The notes under the pieces: generated by a model
The model's database searches: none
Told to the model about the DNA's origin: nothing
What the model saw: the letters and a program-made list of their open reading frames with translations, nothing else
NCBI RefSeq assembly: GCF_954871325.1
Contig: NC_088775.1
Location: 34,511,561 to 34,575,560, forward strand
Length of the DNA stretch: 64,000 nucleotides
Reading direction: 5' to 3'
From: Gordionus sp. m RMFG-2023
Taxonomy: Eukaryota > Nematomorpha > Gordioida > Chordodea > Parachordodidae
Shown here: one piece after another, positions 1 through 12,659 of the stretch
Layout of the letters: each line of letters begins with the position of its first letter
How positions within the stretch are numbered: position 1 is the stretch's first letter
Translations under genes and position numbers: made by a program

Positions 1-206
1 AAAAAAAATTAAAATATTTGTTAACATAAATTAAAATTTTTCATTTTGTTTGTTTTTATGAATATAAATATTATTATAAGTTGAAGTCATAAATATTTTA
101 AAACCTAGGAAAATTTAATTAATACCTATAAAAAATTCAAATAATTTAGCTAAAATCAAAATGAATCAGATGTGATTTATTTTAACTATAAATTTAAACT
201 AAATAG
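1..206. other. AT-rich sequence without a gene
   Basis: No open frame, RNA gene or transposon end is recognisable. The stretch is simple AT-rich sequence leading into the tandem repeat that follows. Confidence 0.5.
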
Positions 207-898
207 AAATCAGTTTCTCATTTTGCATGAAATATATTTCAAATTCACCTGCCCCTTGTTTTAAAAATATTTTTAACCCTGTAACTCACCAACCCAGTAT
301 CTTTCAGTATATCAAAGAATGGGCAAGTTTAAAATAGGCAAAAAATTTTAAATGAGCAGGCACAGCAATTCTGACTAATGCGAGCTCTGATATATAACAT
401 TATCATTAAATAAAGGTAAAATAGTTATAATTAGGCAATTTAGAAAAATATCTTAAATAAATAAGCAGGCACAGCAATGCTGACTAATGGGAGCTCGGGA
501 ACTAAAAAAAATAATTATTTTACTTGGTTTTAAAGATGAAAATTCTGATTCCCCATCATTTTTAATGTTTTTTACTTAGCAATCAGTTGGTCATTTTGCC
601 TGAAATATATTTCATATTCATCTGCCCATTGTTCTAAAAATATTTTTAAACCTCTCACTCACCAACCCAGTGTTTATAGCATGGACAGGCTTTTAAATAA
701 TTAGCAGGCACAGCAATGCTGACTAATGCGAGCTCTGTTATATAACATTATCATTAAATAAAGGTAAAATAGTTATAATTAGGCAATTAATTTAAAAAAA
801 TATCTTAAATAAATAAGCAGGCACAGCAATGACTAATGGGAGCTCTGGAACTAAAAAAACTAATTATTTTACTTGGTTTTAAAGATGAGAATTCTGAT
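207..898. repeat. Tandem repeat, two units of about 370 bp with an internal duplicated GC box
   Basis: Two diverged direct copies begin near 207 and 581. Each starts with a stretch reading roughly ATCAGT..TCATTTTGC, passes through ACTCACCAACCCAGT and ends in a pair of GC-richer boxes of the form AGCAGGCACAGCAATG..GAGCTC. Four such boxes lie near 354, 463, 703 and 816. The array stops at about 898, where the long terminal repeat of the old gypsy copy appears to begin. The boxes stand out from the AT-rich surroundings and are more conserved than the spacers. No coding potential is seen. It may be a local satellite or the subterminal part of an unknown transposon. Confidence 0.75.
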
Positions 899-3800
899 TG
901 TTACGTTGCTTCTATTTAATAAAATTGAATAATAAAAAATAATACTTGGCTTACTTGGCTTGATTTAGATTTTGACGTGATCTCCTGTTTTCTCTTCATT
1001 TCTAACCTAAAAAATATTATTAATTAATTAATATAATATAATAGAAGATATGATAATATATGATAATATATGTTTGTTGAATAGTATAATTTTAGTTTTA
1101 CAAATTGTAACCTTTATTTTAGTTTTACAAATTGTAACCTTTATTTTAGTCGTAATTTATATTTTAGTTTATTTTAAGATTATATTTTCATTTTAGATTT
1201 ATATATTCAAATATTACTTTTGTAAAAATGATATAAATACGTTGTAAAAAGTATAGTAAAATAGATAATAAAAATATATTTTTCGTGTTCTCTACATGTT
1301 GCCTCCGTGTGAGGTTGGCAAAAAAGACGCCACCATGCAATTTTTTTTTAATTTTTTCTTCTCTTACATATATTTTTATGGTAAGATATATGTAAATATA
1401 TGAATAATAAAAAAAAAACGAAACAAATAAATTCTATAAAAGAAGGAATAAAAAGGTAAAAATCATTTTAAAATTATTTTCACTATGTTTTCTTTCAAAC
1501 TTATTAATATACCTTGGGATATATCAATTTAAGATATACTTTATGAATTGACTTACGATTGTGACATACAGTATTCAAGAGAACCCGATAGTGATGATGT
1601 TATTTTTAAATTTTTTTAGTCTCAAGGAAATGATTAAATATTTTGAACAACTTAATGGATAATTTTACGTTTATAACGATTCGGAGTTTATTCAACTCCG
1701 GTGTATATTTATAAAAATATAGAGTGTCATTATTATTTTCAAATACTTATATGAAATATTATAAAAATCCTTAATAAATAATGGACACTAAACCAGAACT
1801 AATATACAAAATTCCAAAACTGGTTGGACCACTCACTGAGATCTACTTAGACAGAATAGTAAGTTATTTTTCGACCAGCGCATTACCGGACTCCATTAAA
1901 ATAAATACTTTTCTTAATAATTTATCTGATGATGTGTTTGATAATATTAAATCAATCTCTCTGGTACCGATATATTAGATCTTAAGATAGTGATTAAGAA
2001 ATTAACTTACCTTTTACCTGTACAAGATAAAAATATTTTAATAAACAAATTCAACTTATTACAGCAGAATTCGAGTGAGAACTTAATGCAGTGGTACATA
2101 AGAGTATCAAAACTGCATAAAAAATGTAACTTTTTAGACGACTATAGATTAAAAGAAAAATTACGTACGTCTACCTTAAATGACAAAATAAAATATAAAT
2201 TTTGTAAAAATATTAATTTAACTTTAAATGAAATGGTGCAGTTAGGAATTAGATTAGATAGTATTAATGATAAATAAGATATTGATAATATAAGTTATAT
2301 GAATAACGATAAAAAGTCTGATAAAGATAAAAACTTTATCAATAGAAATAGAAATGACATTAATAATTATTTTAGACCTGATAATAATTTTAGAAATAAT
2401 TATGATAATAGAGATAGAGATAGGAATTACAACAATAATTTTAGATACTATGATAAGAATTACGGTAATAATAATTCGAGATACCAAGATAATTATAACA
2501 ACTATAACTACAACAACTATCGCTACAACAATAATAATCATTCTAATTATGGTAGAAATAATACATGGCATGATATTAATCAAAGAAAACAGATCCAATA
2601 CGGTGACGGAAATCGTAACATTTATAATTTTATAACAACAATCCAAATAATTATAGAGGTAGCGACAATAATCAGAGAAAGCAAATACAATATAACAACA
2701 ACTCAAATAATTATAGAGGTAGCGACAACAATAATAGATAGCAAATACAATACAACAACAACGATTACAATATGAATATTGAAGAAATTATTGAAGAGAA
2801 AGTCGACACTACAAAGAACAAAGATGATAACGATTTCAATGTTAACAACTTATCTGGGGACATGCTTAATGACAAAGATAATGCATTTATGACTACTTTA
2901 AAGGTGAACGATATTGTTACGTGTATGCAAGTCGACACAGGCTCCAAACATACTATCATACCTCATGGTCTGGCTAAAAAACTTGGTATTAGAGATGTTA
3001 AGAAATCCAAGTTACAACTTACCGCTTATGACGAAATTTTAATCAAGATCATCGGCATTACTCAAGTTAAAGTGACTTATTAAGGTATCCTAAAATATTT
3101 ACAAGCGGTAGTCGTTGAATCAAGAAAAAATGCCTTATTGGGACGTACATGGATCAACGCTTTCAAAAATATTTTAAATATATTTATAGCAAATGTTGAC
3201 ACTAATTATGAAGATGAAATAAAAAAATTGATCAAAAAGTGTGAATTCAAATTGACTAATGGGCCAATCAACAAAACAAGTGTCAAGTTACATTTAAAAA
3301 GAGATTCCCAACCTAAAATTATACCGCCTAGACGTATTCCTTATTCAAAAATTGATCTTGTGAGCAATGAACTTAAAAAATGGATACATGATAAAATTAT
3401 TTAGCCGGTGAATGATGTCCGATGGGCAAGTCCTGTTACCGCTGTCTATAAAGATTATGGGAGCATTAGGCTTTGTGCTGATTTTAAGGACACTGTAAAC
3501 CCAGCTCTAGAAGATTTCAGATACCCTCTACCACGAATCAATAATCTAATAGCTAAACTTTCAGAAGGAAAGAAATTTACGAAGATTGACTTTAAAAATG
3601 CTTTCTTACAGGTCCCGATTGATAAATGTTGCAGAAATATTTTAACTATATCTACGCACAAGAGATATTACCAATTTACTAGACTTCCTTTTGAGCTTAA
3701 GACCTCATCTGCAATCTTCCAACATTGGATCAAATCTTCGGTGACATGGATGACGTCATATTTTATATGACGATGAAGCCCACCTTAATAACATAAAAAA

Positions 3801-6113
3801 AGTGTTTGAAAGAATAACATCGTTTGGGCTAATACTATAGTTCAACAAAAGTGTGTTCTTCAAAAACAAAGTGAGGTTCCTGGGTCATGATATTGACGCC
3901 AAGGGGATTCATGCTAATCATGACAAAATTGAAGCAATGATTAATATGCCAGAAACAAAATCAGCTGCTGAATTATCAACACTTCTGGGAATGGCTGGCT
4001 ACTATAGAAAATTTTTGAACAATTTTGCAGAAATAGCCGATCCTCTACATAAAATCGACAACAAAGAAAAATGGGCTTGGAACTTAGAACACTCTAAAGG
4101 TTTTAATGATCTTAAGAAGATGATTAGTCTTCCACCTGCTTTGACATATTTAAACCCTGAATTACTTATAGGGATAGCCACTGACGCATCGAAATGTGGT
4201 TTAGGAGCTGTATGATTTCATACTGAAAAAGACGGTAAAGAAAAAACTATAGCTTTCGCGTCAAGAACTTTATTAAAATCCGAAATGAATTATACCAATA
4301 TTGAGCGTGAGGCTCTCGCTATTATGTTCGCTATAAGGAGGTTCCAGGAATACTTAATCGGCACAAAATTCAATTATTACTGACCATAAACCTCTAGTTC
4401 ACATTTTTACCAAGGGTCTTAAGGATAATAGCACTATGTCCTTAAGACTCCAGAAGTGGAATATAACATTAGGAAGATATGATTTTAATATAAAGTATAA
4501 AGCCGTTAAATATAATGTTGTTCCTGATTGTCCCTCGAAATTATGACAAGAATGTCATGATGAAGCTGTTGAAAATATCACTATAATAAATGAATATGGG
4601 GATTTACCTATTAATTTTAATCAAATTCGTGATGAAACTTTGAAAGATATTCAATTAAAACAAGTCATAAATGATATTAAGAACAATAGGCCTATAATGA
4701 ATAATATTTATAAAAACATTGATTTGAAATTAAGTATAATTAAGGATTGTCTTTACAAAAGCAACAGAATCATAATTCCGTCTTGTATGAGAAAAAATAT
4801 ACTACAGTCATTACATGAAGGTCACTTGGGAGCAGGAAAAATCAAATCCTTAGCCAAAGATTACATGTTTTTGCCTGGTATAAACAATGACATAGTAATG
4901 GAAGTGAAAAGTTGTGACGATTGTAACATATATCATGATAATCCTATAAAGATACAAAAAGCATAGGTTTCGGCAACCAAACCGTTTGAAAGGATACACA
5001 TAGATTATGCGGGTCCGTTTTTCAAAAAAAATGGTTGATAATAGTCGATGCCTACAGCAAATTTCCAATTATTATTCCTGTTAAAAATATTACGACTGAT
5101 GTTACTTTAAAAGAAAATTTTAAAACTATTTCGCTATATGGAATACCTGAAACTATAGTTACTGATAACGGCACTAACTTTACGAGTAACGATTTTAAAA
5201 AATTTTGCAACAATTATGGTATCAAACATGTGCTCACATTTGCTTATCACCAGCAATCCAATGGCCAGGTTGAACGCATGGTGAGAACGTTCAAAACACA
5301 TATGAAAAGGAATATTAAAATTGATTTAGACATCGCACTTAACAAGTTTTTATTTAATTACAGAAATACGCGTAATGATACTACAGGAGTTACACAATCT
5401 TTGAGAGTGTTTAATCGAGATATTAGTATTAAATGGGACTTATTAAAACCGTTGGAGGAGAATGAGAATAAAATAAACGTTACTTTACCACGAAATAGAA
5501 CCTTTAACGTAGGAGATTTTGTTTGGTACAAAGTACAAGCTGATGACAAATGGTGCAAAGGCATGGTCACACATAAAGAAAATGACATGATGTACCAAAT
5601 TAAGACAGAGAAAGGTATTTAGAGGAGACATTTAGACCAAATAAGAATTAGAAACTGTTTTAACACACTTATTAATTATGACTCTAAGGATTCTTTTAAG
5701 GGGAAAGTGTCGAAAAAAATATAAAAATTTCTGATAATAACGATATAACACCTTCTAGACCTGTGCGAATTAAACAAAATCCTGTTTACTTAAAAGACTA
5801 CATAACTTAAAATATAAAATCAATATTAAAATGCATAAAGTAAATTAAATATTAAAACACTCACACTAAAACGCAAAAAATCAAAACGCTGTAAATATAT
5901 AACAATCTTATTGATTTATCATTCTTCATTTATTCTTATATCCAATTGGATGAACTATTATTTCTCATTAATCACAACTTACTGTTGATAATAATAATTT
6001 TGAAAAATGATAATAATAACAACTGAGCATTACAAAGTCACGATTTATAAGGAAAACTTACGATTAGGATATCAAGCTTATGATTTAAACAAACCAACAT
6101 GCAAAATCGATTT

Positions 6114-6121
6114 AAACAAAC
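6114..6121. repeat. Target site duplication AAACAAAC, left copy
   Basis: The eight bases AAACAAAC directly precede the hAT end TAGTGATGTTA and recur at 7428-7435 directly after the opposite end. An 8-bp duplication is the hAT hallmark. Confidence 0.9.
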
Positions 6122-7427
6122 TAGTGATGTTAAAAGTTACTTTTGAAACATAACTAGTTACAGTTACTAGTTGCATTTTTACAAAAGTAACTAGTTATTA
6201 GTTACAGTTATTTTCAAATGTAACTAGTTACTTACTTTATACATCATTAATATGCGCATTATTTATTTATTGAATGAATTTATTTAATATAAAAAAAATT
6301 AGGATAAACAAAGTATAATCAGTTATTTAAAATAATATACAATTTATTTATATAAAAAAAAATCGCAAAATTGAATATTTACATCGAATATAAATATATA
6401 TATTTGCATTAAAAAAAAACATTTATTTTTCATAAAAATTAGAATCTAATAAATGTTTATTTGCTTTTAACAACAAATTAATTTCAAAGTTATTATCTAG
6501 GAGACGTGCTCGTTTATCTCCAAAAATGAGCTTACCTAGACTGAACAAGCGCTCTACGGGAGAACTTGATGTTAGAACAACATTATATTTAATAAAGAGT
6601 AATTTTAACTTTGGAAAATCGTTATATAAAGAAAAAGTGTTGTTATTAGATTTGATAAAGTTTTCTATAAGTTCATTATCCAGAATATTTTGGCGCTTTA
6701 GGTCAAAAAATCCAACTATATCAATGTTGTTTTTGAGCATGATTCATTCGTCTGGGATTCACTTTGAGGTATTAAGGTATTTATTAAATTTAAAATTTCC
6801 TCCTTTTTTGCTTTATTCCTTTCTTGCCTAATCCAAGGCCAGTCAGTTTTAAATAAAGGGTGAAGAATTGCAGCAATGATGTTGTCATTATCATAAAGAT
6901 TATTAAACCTATAACATGATATTTTTGTTAGACTTGGTTCTTCTAAGTAATGATTAATAATTTAATATTAAATTCTAAAATAATCTGTCTTTGTTTTTCC
7001 TTATACTAAATTTAAAATTTTTTTTATTACGTATGATATGAAGTTCCAATGCTTGTTACTTGACGGAAAAAAATATATTGTGCTACATTTGTAAATAAAT
7101 ATAATATTTAAATTTATTAAATTACTTGAATTTGCTTACAAAATTATGAAGCCCAACAGCAATATAACAATTTAAGAAAAGAAAATCAATTTGAACGGGA
7201 AATTATAACAATCAGACATTTTCACAAAATTTTAAATTTAAAATTAATTTATCACAACATATTAAAAATAAAATTAATTATTTGAATATATCTTTAAAAG
7301 TAACTAGTTACTTTTGGCAGTTACATTTCAAAAATTATAACTAGTTACAGTTACTAGTTACAATTTTAAAAATATAACTAGTTAGTTATTTTTTAGCCAA
7401 AATGTAACTAGTTACATAACATCCCTA
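6122..7427 (-). mobile_element. hAT transposon, internally deleted, inserted in gypsy copy 1
   Basis: The terminal inverted repeats read TAGTGATGTTA on the left and TAGGGATGTTA (reverse strand) on the right. They are flanked by perfect AAACAAAC duplications. Both ends carry several copies of the palindrome TAACTAGTTA with spacers, the sort of iterated subterminal motif that hAT transposases bind. The 1306-bp length is too short for a whole transposase (usually over 2.5 kb of element). Only the C-terminal third of the gene remains, on the minus strand. The gypsy sequence runs on on both sides, as comparison with the young copy shows, so the hAT inserted after the gypsy element. Confidence 0.92.
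6423..6930 (-). pseudogene. hAT transposase C-terminal fragment
   Basis: The minus strand encodes the end of a hAT transposase. An upstream block contains AAILHPLFKTDWPW, the 'DPrfK' segment that closes the RNase-H-like catalytic core. An open 105-codon frame (6740-6423) follows, with the dimerisation domain: SSSPVERLFSLGKLIFGDKRARL, the 'ERxFS..g....RR..L' signature. The two blocks are not in one open frame. The N-terminal BED finger and most of the core are absent because the element is internally deleted, so it cannot encode an active enzyme. Family assignment to hAT is secure; subfamily is not resolved. Confidence 0.85.
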
Positions 7428-7435
7428 AAACAAAC
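7428..7435. repeat. Target site duplication AAACAAAC, right copy
   Basis: This is an exact copy of 6114-6121 immediately outside the right hAT end. Confidence 0.9.
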
Positions 7436-7849
7436 CAACGATTAGGACAAGCCAACGATATGATGATTTGTGAAACAACTTGATGAACAAACTAACTACG
7501 ATAACATAATTAAACCTATGTGAAGGCTTTTGGAGAAGAAGAATGTTATATATTCAAATTTGTACTGTTATTACAATTCAATTTATTCAAATTATATTTT
7601 TATTTTAGTTATAATTTTATTTTATATCTTAACCTTTTTAATATTATATTCTAATTTTAATTTGTAAACTCAAAATGGCTCCAACGGCTCCTCAAATTTA
7701 AAAAAAAAACTATTAGTGATTTGATTTTAGTTACCATTAACAATTAAATCTTAATGAAAATACACACATTTTTTAGAAAAATATTATTTATTTATTTATA
7801 AAATTTAATAAATAAACAAGAACATACTAAAAATATTGGTTATAAAATA

Positions 7850-9810
7850 GCCATTCACTCGTTTCATGAAATAAAAGCAAGTATATTTTTTATTCCTCGT
7901 CTTGAATATGGTAAGTCAGTGACTGATAGTACTGGACTTGGAGGAAGAAGTACGTTTGTTAAAGTTTTTAAGTTAATATTGATCAATTATTTAATTTGAT
8001 GCTATTTCTTAGCATACAGGAGCTACCTTTCCGTGGGGCTGGTTTAACAAACATTACGGATGCTGCAAAAGACATAATTTATTCTTCTGGACCTGTTTAT
8101 AGCAATGTATTTATACATCGTCCAAAAAGATCCTGAATTAAATAAAATTATGATATTAATGCAAAAATGCCCAATATATATCACCCCAGATTCAAAACGA
8201 AGTAATATCTATTATGGCAGATATGATGCTTGAATATATCTCAGATAAATATAATAAAAGTGAGATGCCTTTTTTTTTGTCTTAAGGCTAATGAGACAAA
8301 AGATGCATCAGGTTGTGAAAACCTGAGCATAATTATTCGCTATATTTACTCTGGAAATCCAAGAAATAGGAATTATTAATTTAAAATGTCTTCCTGCTGA
8401 AAGCATTACTGATCCCATTTTAAAGCATTTTAATGAGTTAAATATTAATTTAACGAATATAATAAGCCAGGCATATGATGGTGCAAACGTCCTGACTGGC
8501 CAAATGGAGAAGTGCAAACCCTACTTCAAAAAAAATTAATAAAAAAGTTCCTTTTATACAATGCTGAAACCACAAGTTGCATCTTGTGGTTCAAAATTGG
8601 TATAATAATATTGTTATCATTTCTAATTTTTTTAATTTATCCAATGCATTGTATGATATTTTTAGGCGTTTTAATCTTGTAAATATACAGGTCATACTCT
8701 TAAGAGACTTTTAGTCAAGAGGTGGACTGGTCATTTGACATCTCGCATCATTTATGAGAATTTTGAGGCCATTTTTCTAATATAACTCTTAATTCAGAGG
8801 TTCCACTCATGATTCAGTTGAAGTCTCTGGTCTTCTATCTTAATTAATATAAATTACCTTATATTAGCCATTATAATTTATGAGATATAATAATAATAGA
8901 TTCACTAAATAAGTATTTATAGATGCTGAAATTGTATTGATTCATCGATCAATATATTAAAATAAAAAAACTATAATTCTTTTGATTTGATTAGTATTTA
9001 GGCTGAAAATCCTTTAGCAAAATTTAATTTCACCCCCCAAAAATTATCAAGGATACGTAAAACACTTATAAATTTTCAAGATTTTTAGTCTAGACCAAAT
9101 TACAATTTGATTGTGAAAAAGTCTCCAATTGGAGTTCTTTAAAAAAGAATTATTTTGAAATATTGATTACTTTATTGATCGTTTTTTAGATAGATTTGCG
9201 CAAGATGATTATAATTTTCTATCATGTAATATATTCTCCCCCTCTTGAACCTGATTATTTTATATCAGATAAAATGACTCCATTAGAATCATTATTAAAC
9301 TTAAATGTGGAAACATACATCATGAAAAGAAGCAAAAGGGTTATTAGCTGCAGAAGTTAAAGAAACACATAATTTTGAAAATATCCTAAATATTATGTAT
9401 AAAAAAAATGCTATTCAGCAGCCATCATCATTGATCAACGCTTCTTGTGAGGCCTCATTCTCTACACTAAAGAGAGTTCTATCGAGCACTAGAGAATCGA
9501 TGGAAGATCAACGTAAACAAAATTTAGTATTAATGGCTTATGAAAAAAGAATAACACAGAATTTATTTTTAATTCACTTATGTTAAAATTTAAAAATAAA
9601 AATCGTCGTATTATACTATAGTAATATTTTGTATATTCATATTATAGTATTATTTTGTATTCATAACATTTACAAATTTTTAATAAAAAGAGCAAAAATT
9701 TCTATGAATGCTTAATTATTTGCTTTATTTTAAAAAAAATAGTGGCCCCCTTAAGTAAACAGCTGCCCCCTCCCTCCAGCTGGAAATTCCTGGCTGCAGC
9801 CCGGATTTGA
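7850..9810 (+). mobile_element. Decayed hAT transposon of the DUF4371 / ZMYM-like type
   Basis: Plus-strand fragments in several frames match the long hAT transposases that carry a DUF4371 domain. QELPFRGAGLTNITDAAKDI (about 8020-8085) is the 'LPFRG' start of DUF4371. A stretch with ITDPILKHF and AYDGANVLTGQM (about 8405-8505) is the 'yDGa..msG' catalytic segment. VKRWTGHLTSR (about 8715-8750) is the core segment after it, and 9395-9586 holds the C-terminal dimerisation domain. Frames are interrupted by many stops and shifts, so it is dead. The right end near 9740-9800 (..GGAAATTCCTGGCTGCAGCC) looks like a hAT terminus. I did not find the matching left terminus or a duplication. Confidence 0.75.
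9395..9586 (+). pseudogene. hAT transposase dimerisation domain fragment
   Basis: This short open frame holds the hAT C-terminal signature: INASCEASFSTLKRVLSSTR followed by MEDQRKQNLVLMAYEKRI. This is the 'ERsFS.lkr.ks..R..m...RL..L.l' pattern with the usual ER changed to EA. It is the last part of the decayed element in 7850-9810 and is not an independent gene. Confidence 0.8.
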
Positions 9811-10234
9811 TATAAAAATGTCATTTAAAATATTAAGAATGTGATTTAAAATAATAAGAATGTGATTTATACATTAACCATTAATTAGTTAAAGAATCCG
9901 AAGAATGTGATTTATGCATTAAATATTAATCAAGTTGAAGATATTATATGATTCCAAAACAAAATCTATTTTCAGGTTACCATATTAATAGATTATATAT
10001 ACATTTTGCTCTTGATCATTTATACTAAAAACATTTTCACTACATAAAATATTATAGCTTAGCTTATGAGCCAATCCCTCAAAATATAGACATTTGATTG
10101 TTTCAATTTATACTAAGGAATATTTCACTGAATATGAAGAAAATAAAAATAATTTAATTAAATAATTTTGGTATTATTTTTACTGATAAAATAGGAAGAG
10201 TTAAAAATTTGATTATTAACATTTTATTAAAGGA
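9811..10234. other. Intergenic, AT-rich
   Basis: There is a small triplication of the form AAGAATGTGATTTA near 9836-9915 and otherwise featureless AT-rich sequence. No gene seen. Confidence 0.5.
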
Positions 10235-10400
10235 TAATTATAGGCCTAAATTTTAAAGGTCAGGAGAGTACCATTTAAATGGGAAGAAGAATTAGACACT
10301 ATTCTCAAACAATGGCACAAGGAGGACATTATAACTCCTGTAAGATTTTCACAATGGGCTACTGAAGTGTTCGGAACGAATAACAGGACCCCAAAAGATG
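10235..10400 (+). mobile_element. Small gypsy-type reverse transcriptase fossil
   Basis: A plus-strand stretch reads RRVPFKWEEELDTILKQWHK and then EDIITPVRFSQWATEV. This is the conserved entry to the Ty3/gypsy reverse transcriptase (compare RRIPFEWRREVEMELDQW in the LTR element at 54541-62588, to which it is closer than to the element at 23656-29208). Nothing else of the element remains around it, so this is an old scrap. Confidence 0.65.
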
Positions 10401-10439
10401 GGTTGGGAGAGGGTTCAATCAAGATCAAACCATAGGAAT

Positions 10440-11362
10440 TTTTAGGGATGAGGCCTTAGAAGCCGTATTAATGGTGGTGCTTTAACCATGGTCTAGATAG
10501 ATTCAAAGAATACCAACTAAAATTAGAGGGGGATACCAGGGGTTATTTTCATGGCATGGCCTGGTCCACACCTAGGAGTAACCCATGGCTTTCAATCTTA
10601 GATATCATTCAATTATTTGCAGGCGCTGCCGGGGCCACACCACTGAGAAACCGGGGCTTTCATTAATGAGTATCAAAATACACGAAATTAAATAGGGGAA
10701 AAATTATCAATCTTTATTTCTATCAAAATAGGCTTATGTTTATTAAAATCATTATGTCGCCTTTATAAAATCAAAGCCGGAATATATAAAAATAATAAAA
10801 ATATCTAAATTAACTACAATTGAAAACATTTTCCTTATAATAAAAATAAATGCTGTGTAAAATTTTGCTTGTATTTATATTTTTTAATAATATTTTATAA
10901 AAGAATAAATTTTACAGGGAGAGATACACCGAGAACAATGATAAAAGGTATTAATAAAGTATATATAAGGTGTGAAATCTGCAATTATATAAATATAATA
11001 TGCAATTATTATAATATATATTATATTATAATTTAATCCATCTATATAGATATGGTATGTTAATATTTATAATCAAAAATTTATCTTATTATAATATTTT
11101 AATATTAAATTTGGAGGTATAAGATAAAATCTTGGGATCAAAAACTATTGTTATATATAGGAAAGATATTTAAATGTATATTAGCCTTTCCACTGAAAAA
11201 ATCATTCCTTGAGTGATCTTCTTATGTTTCCTTTCTAACCACTAACATTGTGATCGATCTAAAACCTCATAAAATCCTTAAAAAAATTTCAATTACTTTT
11301 AATGATTAAAAAATAATTATAAATAGAATATAAAAAATTTATCGAACCTGAAACTATAAAAT
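10440..11362. other. Intergenic; first 240 bp less AT-rich than surroundings
   Basis: 10440-10680 is noticeably richer in G and C and is flanked by AT-rich DNA, but no frame in it matches a family I know. It may continue the retroelement scrap before it. The rest is AT-rich and empty. Confidence 0.4.
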
Positions 11363-11370
11363 ATTTGAGC

Positions 11371-11698
11371 CAATGACATATAATATTACCTAGACTGACG
11401 ATTCATTCATTAAAAGTGTACATCAATACAAATCAGCTAGAGACGCCATCTTGGTTACTGTAATAAATATTAAAATTTTAAACGAGAGCCTAATTTTATA
11501 TTATATCTGATGCAAACTTTATTAAAGAATTGCCTGATCATCGAGATAATAAGAAAGTAAGTTATCAATTTAATATTAGTTTTTAACATGAAAATAATTA
11601 TTATAAAGGTTACCAAAATGGCGGGTCCAGCTGATTCGACGCTTAAAAATGCATTTTAATGAATGAATCGTCAGTCTAGGTATTATTATATGTCATTG
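11371..11698. mobile_element. hAT-type MITE, 328 bp
   Basis: Inverted repeats of about 45 bp beginning CAATGACATATAAT and continuing through CCTAGACTGACGATTCATTC lie at both ends. Perfect 8-bp duplications ATTTGAGC flank them (11363-11370 and 11699-11706). There is no coding capacity. The long terminal inverted repeats and the 8-bp duplication together make a hAT-mobilised miniature element the best reading. No longer relative lies in this window. Confidence 0.9.
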
Positions 11699-11706
11699 AT
11701 TTGAGC

Positions 11707-12516
11707 TCATAACAAAGCGGGAAAAGTGAATTAGGCCAGACTCTTACATAAAAGAAATAATTTTTTAAAAAAAATCATTTATCTGAGCAAAATGGCATGC
11801 AAAATATTGTAAATTTTTATTTCTAAGCTCCTTATAATCAAGATTAGAATTAAATATACCTAACTAAGGATAGGTATGTTCTTTGAAAAAATCAATATGT
11901 TTACTCTCAACAAGCCAGCTTAGCGATTCAGTTAAATCGACTCATATGGAGCGTCCCACCCAAGCTATAGGTTTTTTTTCCACATGGATATCCTGAATTT
12001 CGAAGTTCACCTGGTAAACCTGCTCTCCTAGAAATTTCGTAGGGGGGAAAGAGCGTTGTTAAAATTTATATCAATAGAGATGGATAATGACAAATCTTCA
12101 GAAAAGTAAGCTGCTAATCCTTGTCCAATCATATAATGCAGAAATAGATAATTTTCGGCTTGAAATTTTATTAGTTGATTGGGCGTAAATTGTGTGTATC
12201 CTCAAGAAAAGAATACAGCTAATTATCCTGATCAAGATTGGTGAAAAAAGATATAACTATTGTTTTATTTTTAACAAATTATTGAAACTTTAAAATTAAT
12301 TTTATATGAATAATATATTTCATAGTTAATTAATCTATATTTATAGGATATTTTTAAACCTAATAATATTAAATATAAATTTAATCATTCTTAACTAAAA
12401 ATTAATATATTTTTTTTATAAAACATAAATCCACTCAGCTATCTTTTAAATCTTATGTATATAATTTATTTATTTTTTCTATAAAAAAATTTCTTCTAAT
12501 TTAAAGATGTATATTT
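11707..12516. other. Intergenic, nothing recognised
   Basis: 11930-12240 is somewhat less AT-rich and has short minus-strand open stretches, but none matches a known family. The remainder is AT-rich. Confidence 0.4.
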
Positions 12517-12651
12517 GGTAGAGATCTGCAAAGCTAGAATCGATAGTGTTGCGACAACTCAACCGAGTCCTTTTAACTGAGACTCAAGTCGAGATTTTAG
12601 TCTATTAGTCGATTCATTTTTTACAACTATATGTCTGAATTTGAGTCTTGA
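12517..12651. mobile_element. hAT terminus remnant
   Basis: AGAGATCTGCAAAGCTAG followed by AACCGAGTC and GACTCAAGTCGAG resembles the terminus of the CAGAGA-type hAT/MITE family found at 16200 and 47441. It is cut off by the insertion of the next element. I see no partner end. Confidence 0.4.
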
Positions 12652-12659
12652 ATTCAAAT

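Larger units (their letters stand above)
899..7700 (+). mobile_element. Ty3/gypsy LTR retrotransposon, old decayed copy (family A, copy 1)
   Basis: This is a fossil Ty3/gypsy element of the same family as the copy at 23656-29208, read on the plus strand. The 5' LTR ends at 1296 (..TCTACA), followed by a leader homologous to that of the young copy. Parts in order: a leader ORF remnant (about 1483-1720), gag with an Asn/Tyr/Arg-rich tail (about 1781-2770), aspartic protease with the DTGS motif (about 2930), reverse transcriptase (about 3290-3900), RNase H (about 4180-4540), and integrase with its H2C2 zinc finger, core and chromodomain-free tail (about 4640-5640). A purine tract at 7531-7543 precedes the presumed 3' LTR (start 7544; end not defined). 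The LTRs are poorly alike, so the copy is old. It is broken in roughly ten or more places. A hAT transposon sits in the 3' untranslated part. The 5' LTR start at 899 is uncertain. Confidence 0.85.

Noticed and set aside
2254-2706. 150-codon minus-strand frame rich in Ile/Val opposite gag
   Set aside because: It is the complement of the Asn/Tyr-rich gag tail of the old gypsy copy; the composition is a shadow of the repeat. The same applies to frames in 27426-27984.
9738-9800. A left partner for the hAT end GGAAATTCCTGGCTGCAGCC
   Set aside because: No inverted match was found between 7600 and 7900, so the full extent of that element was left open.
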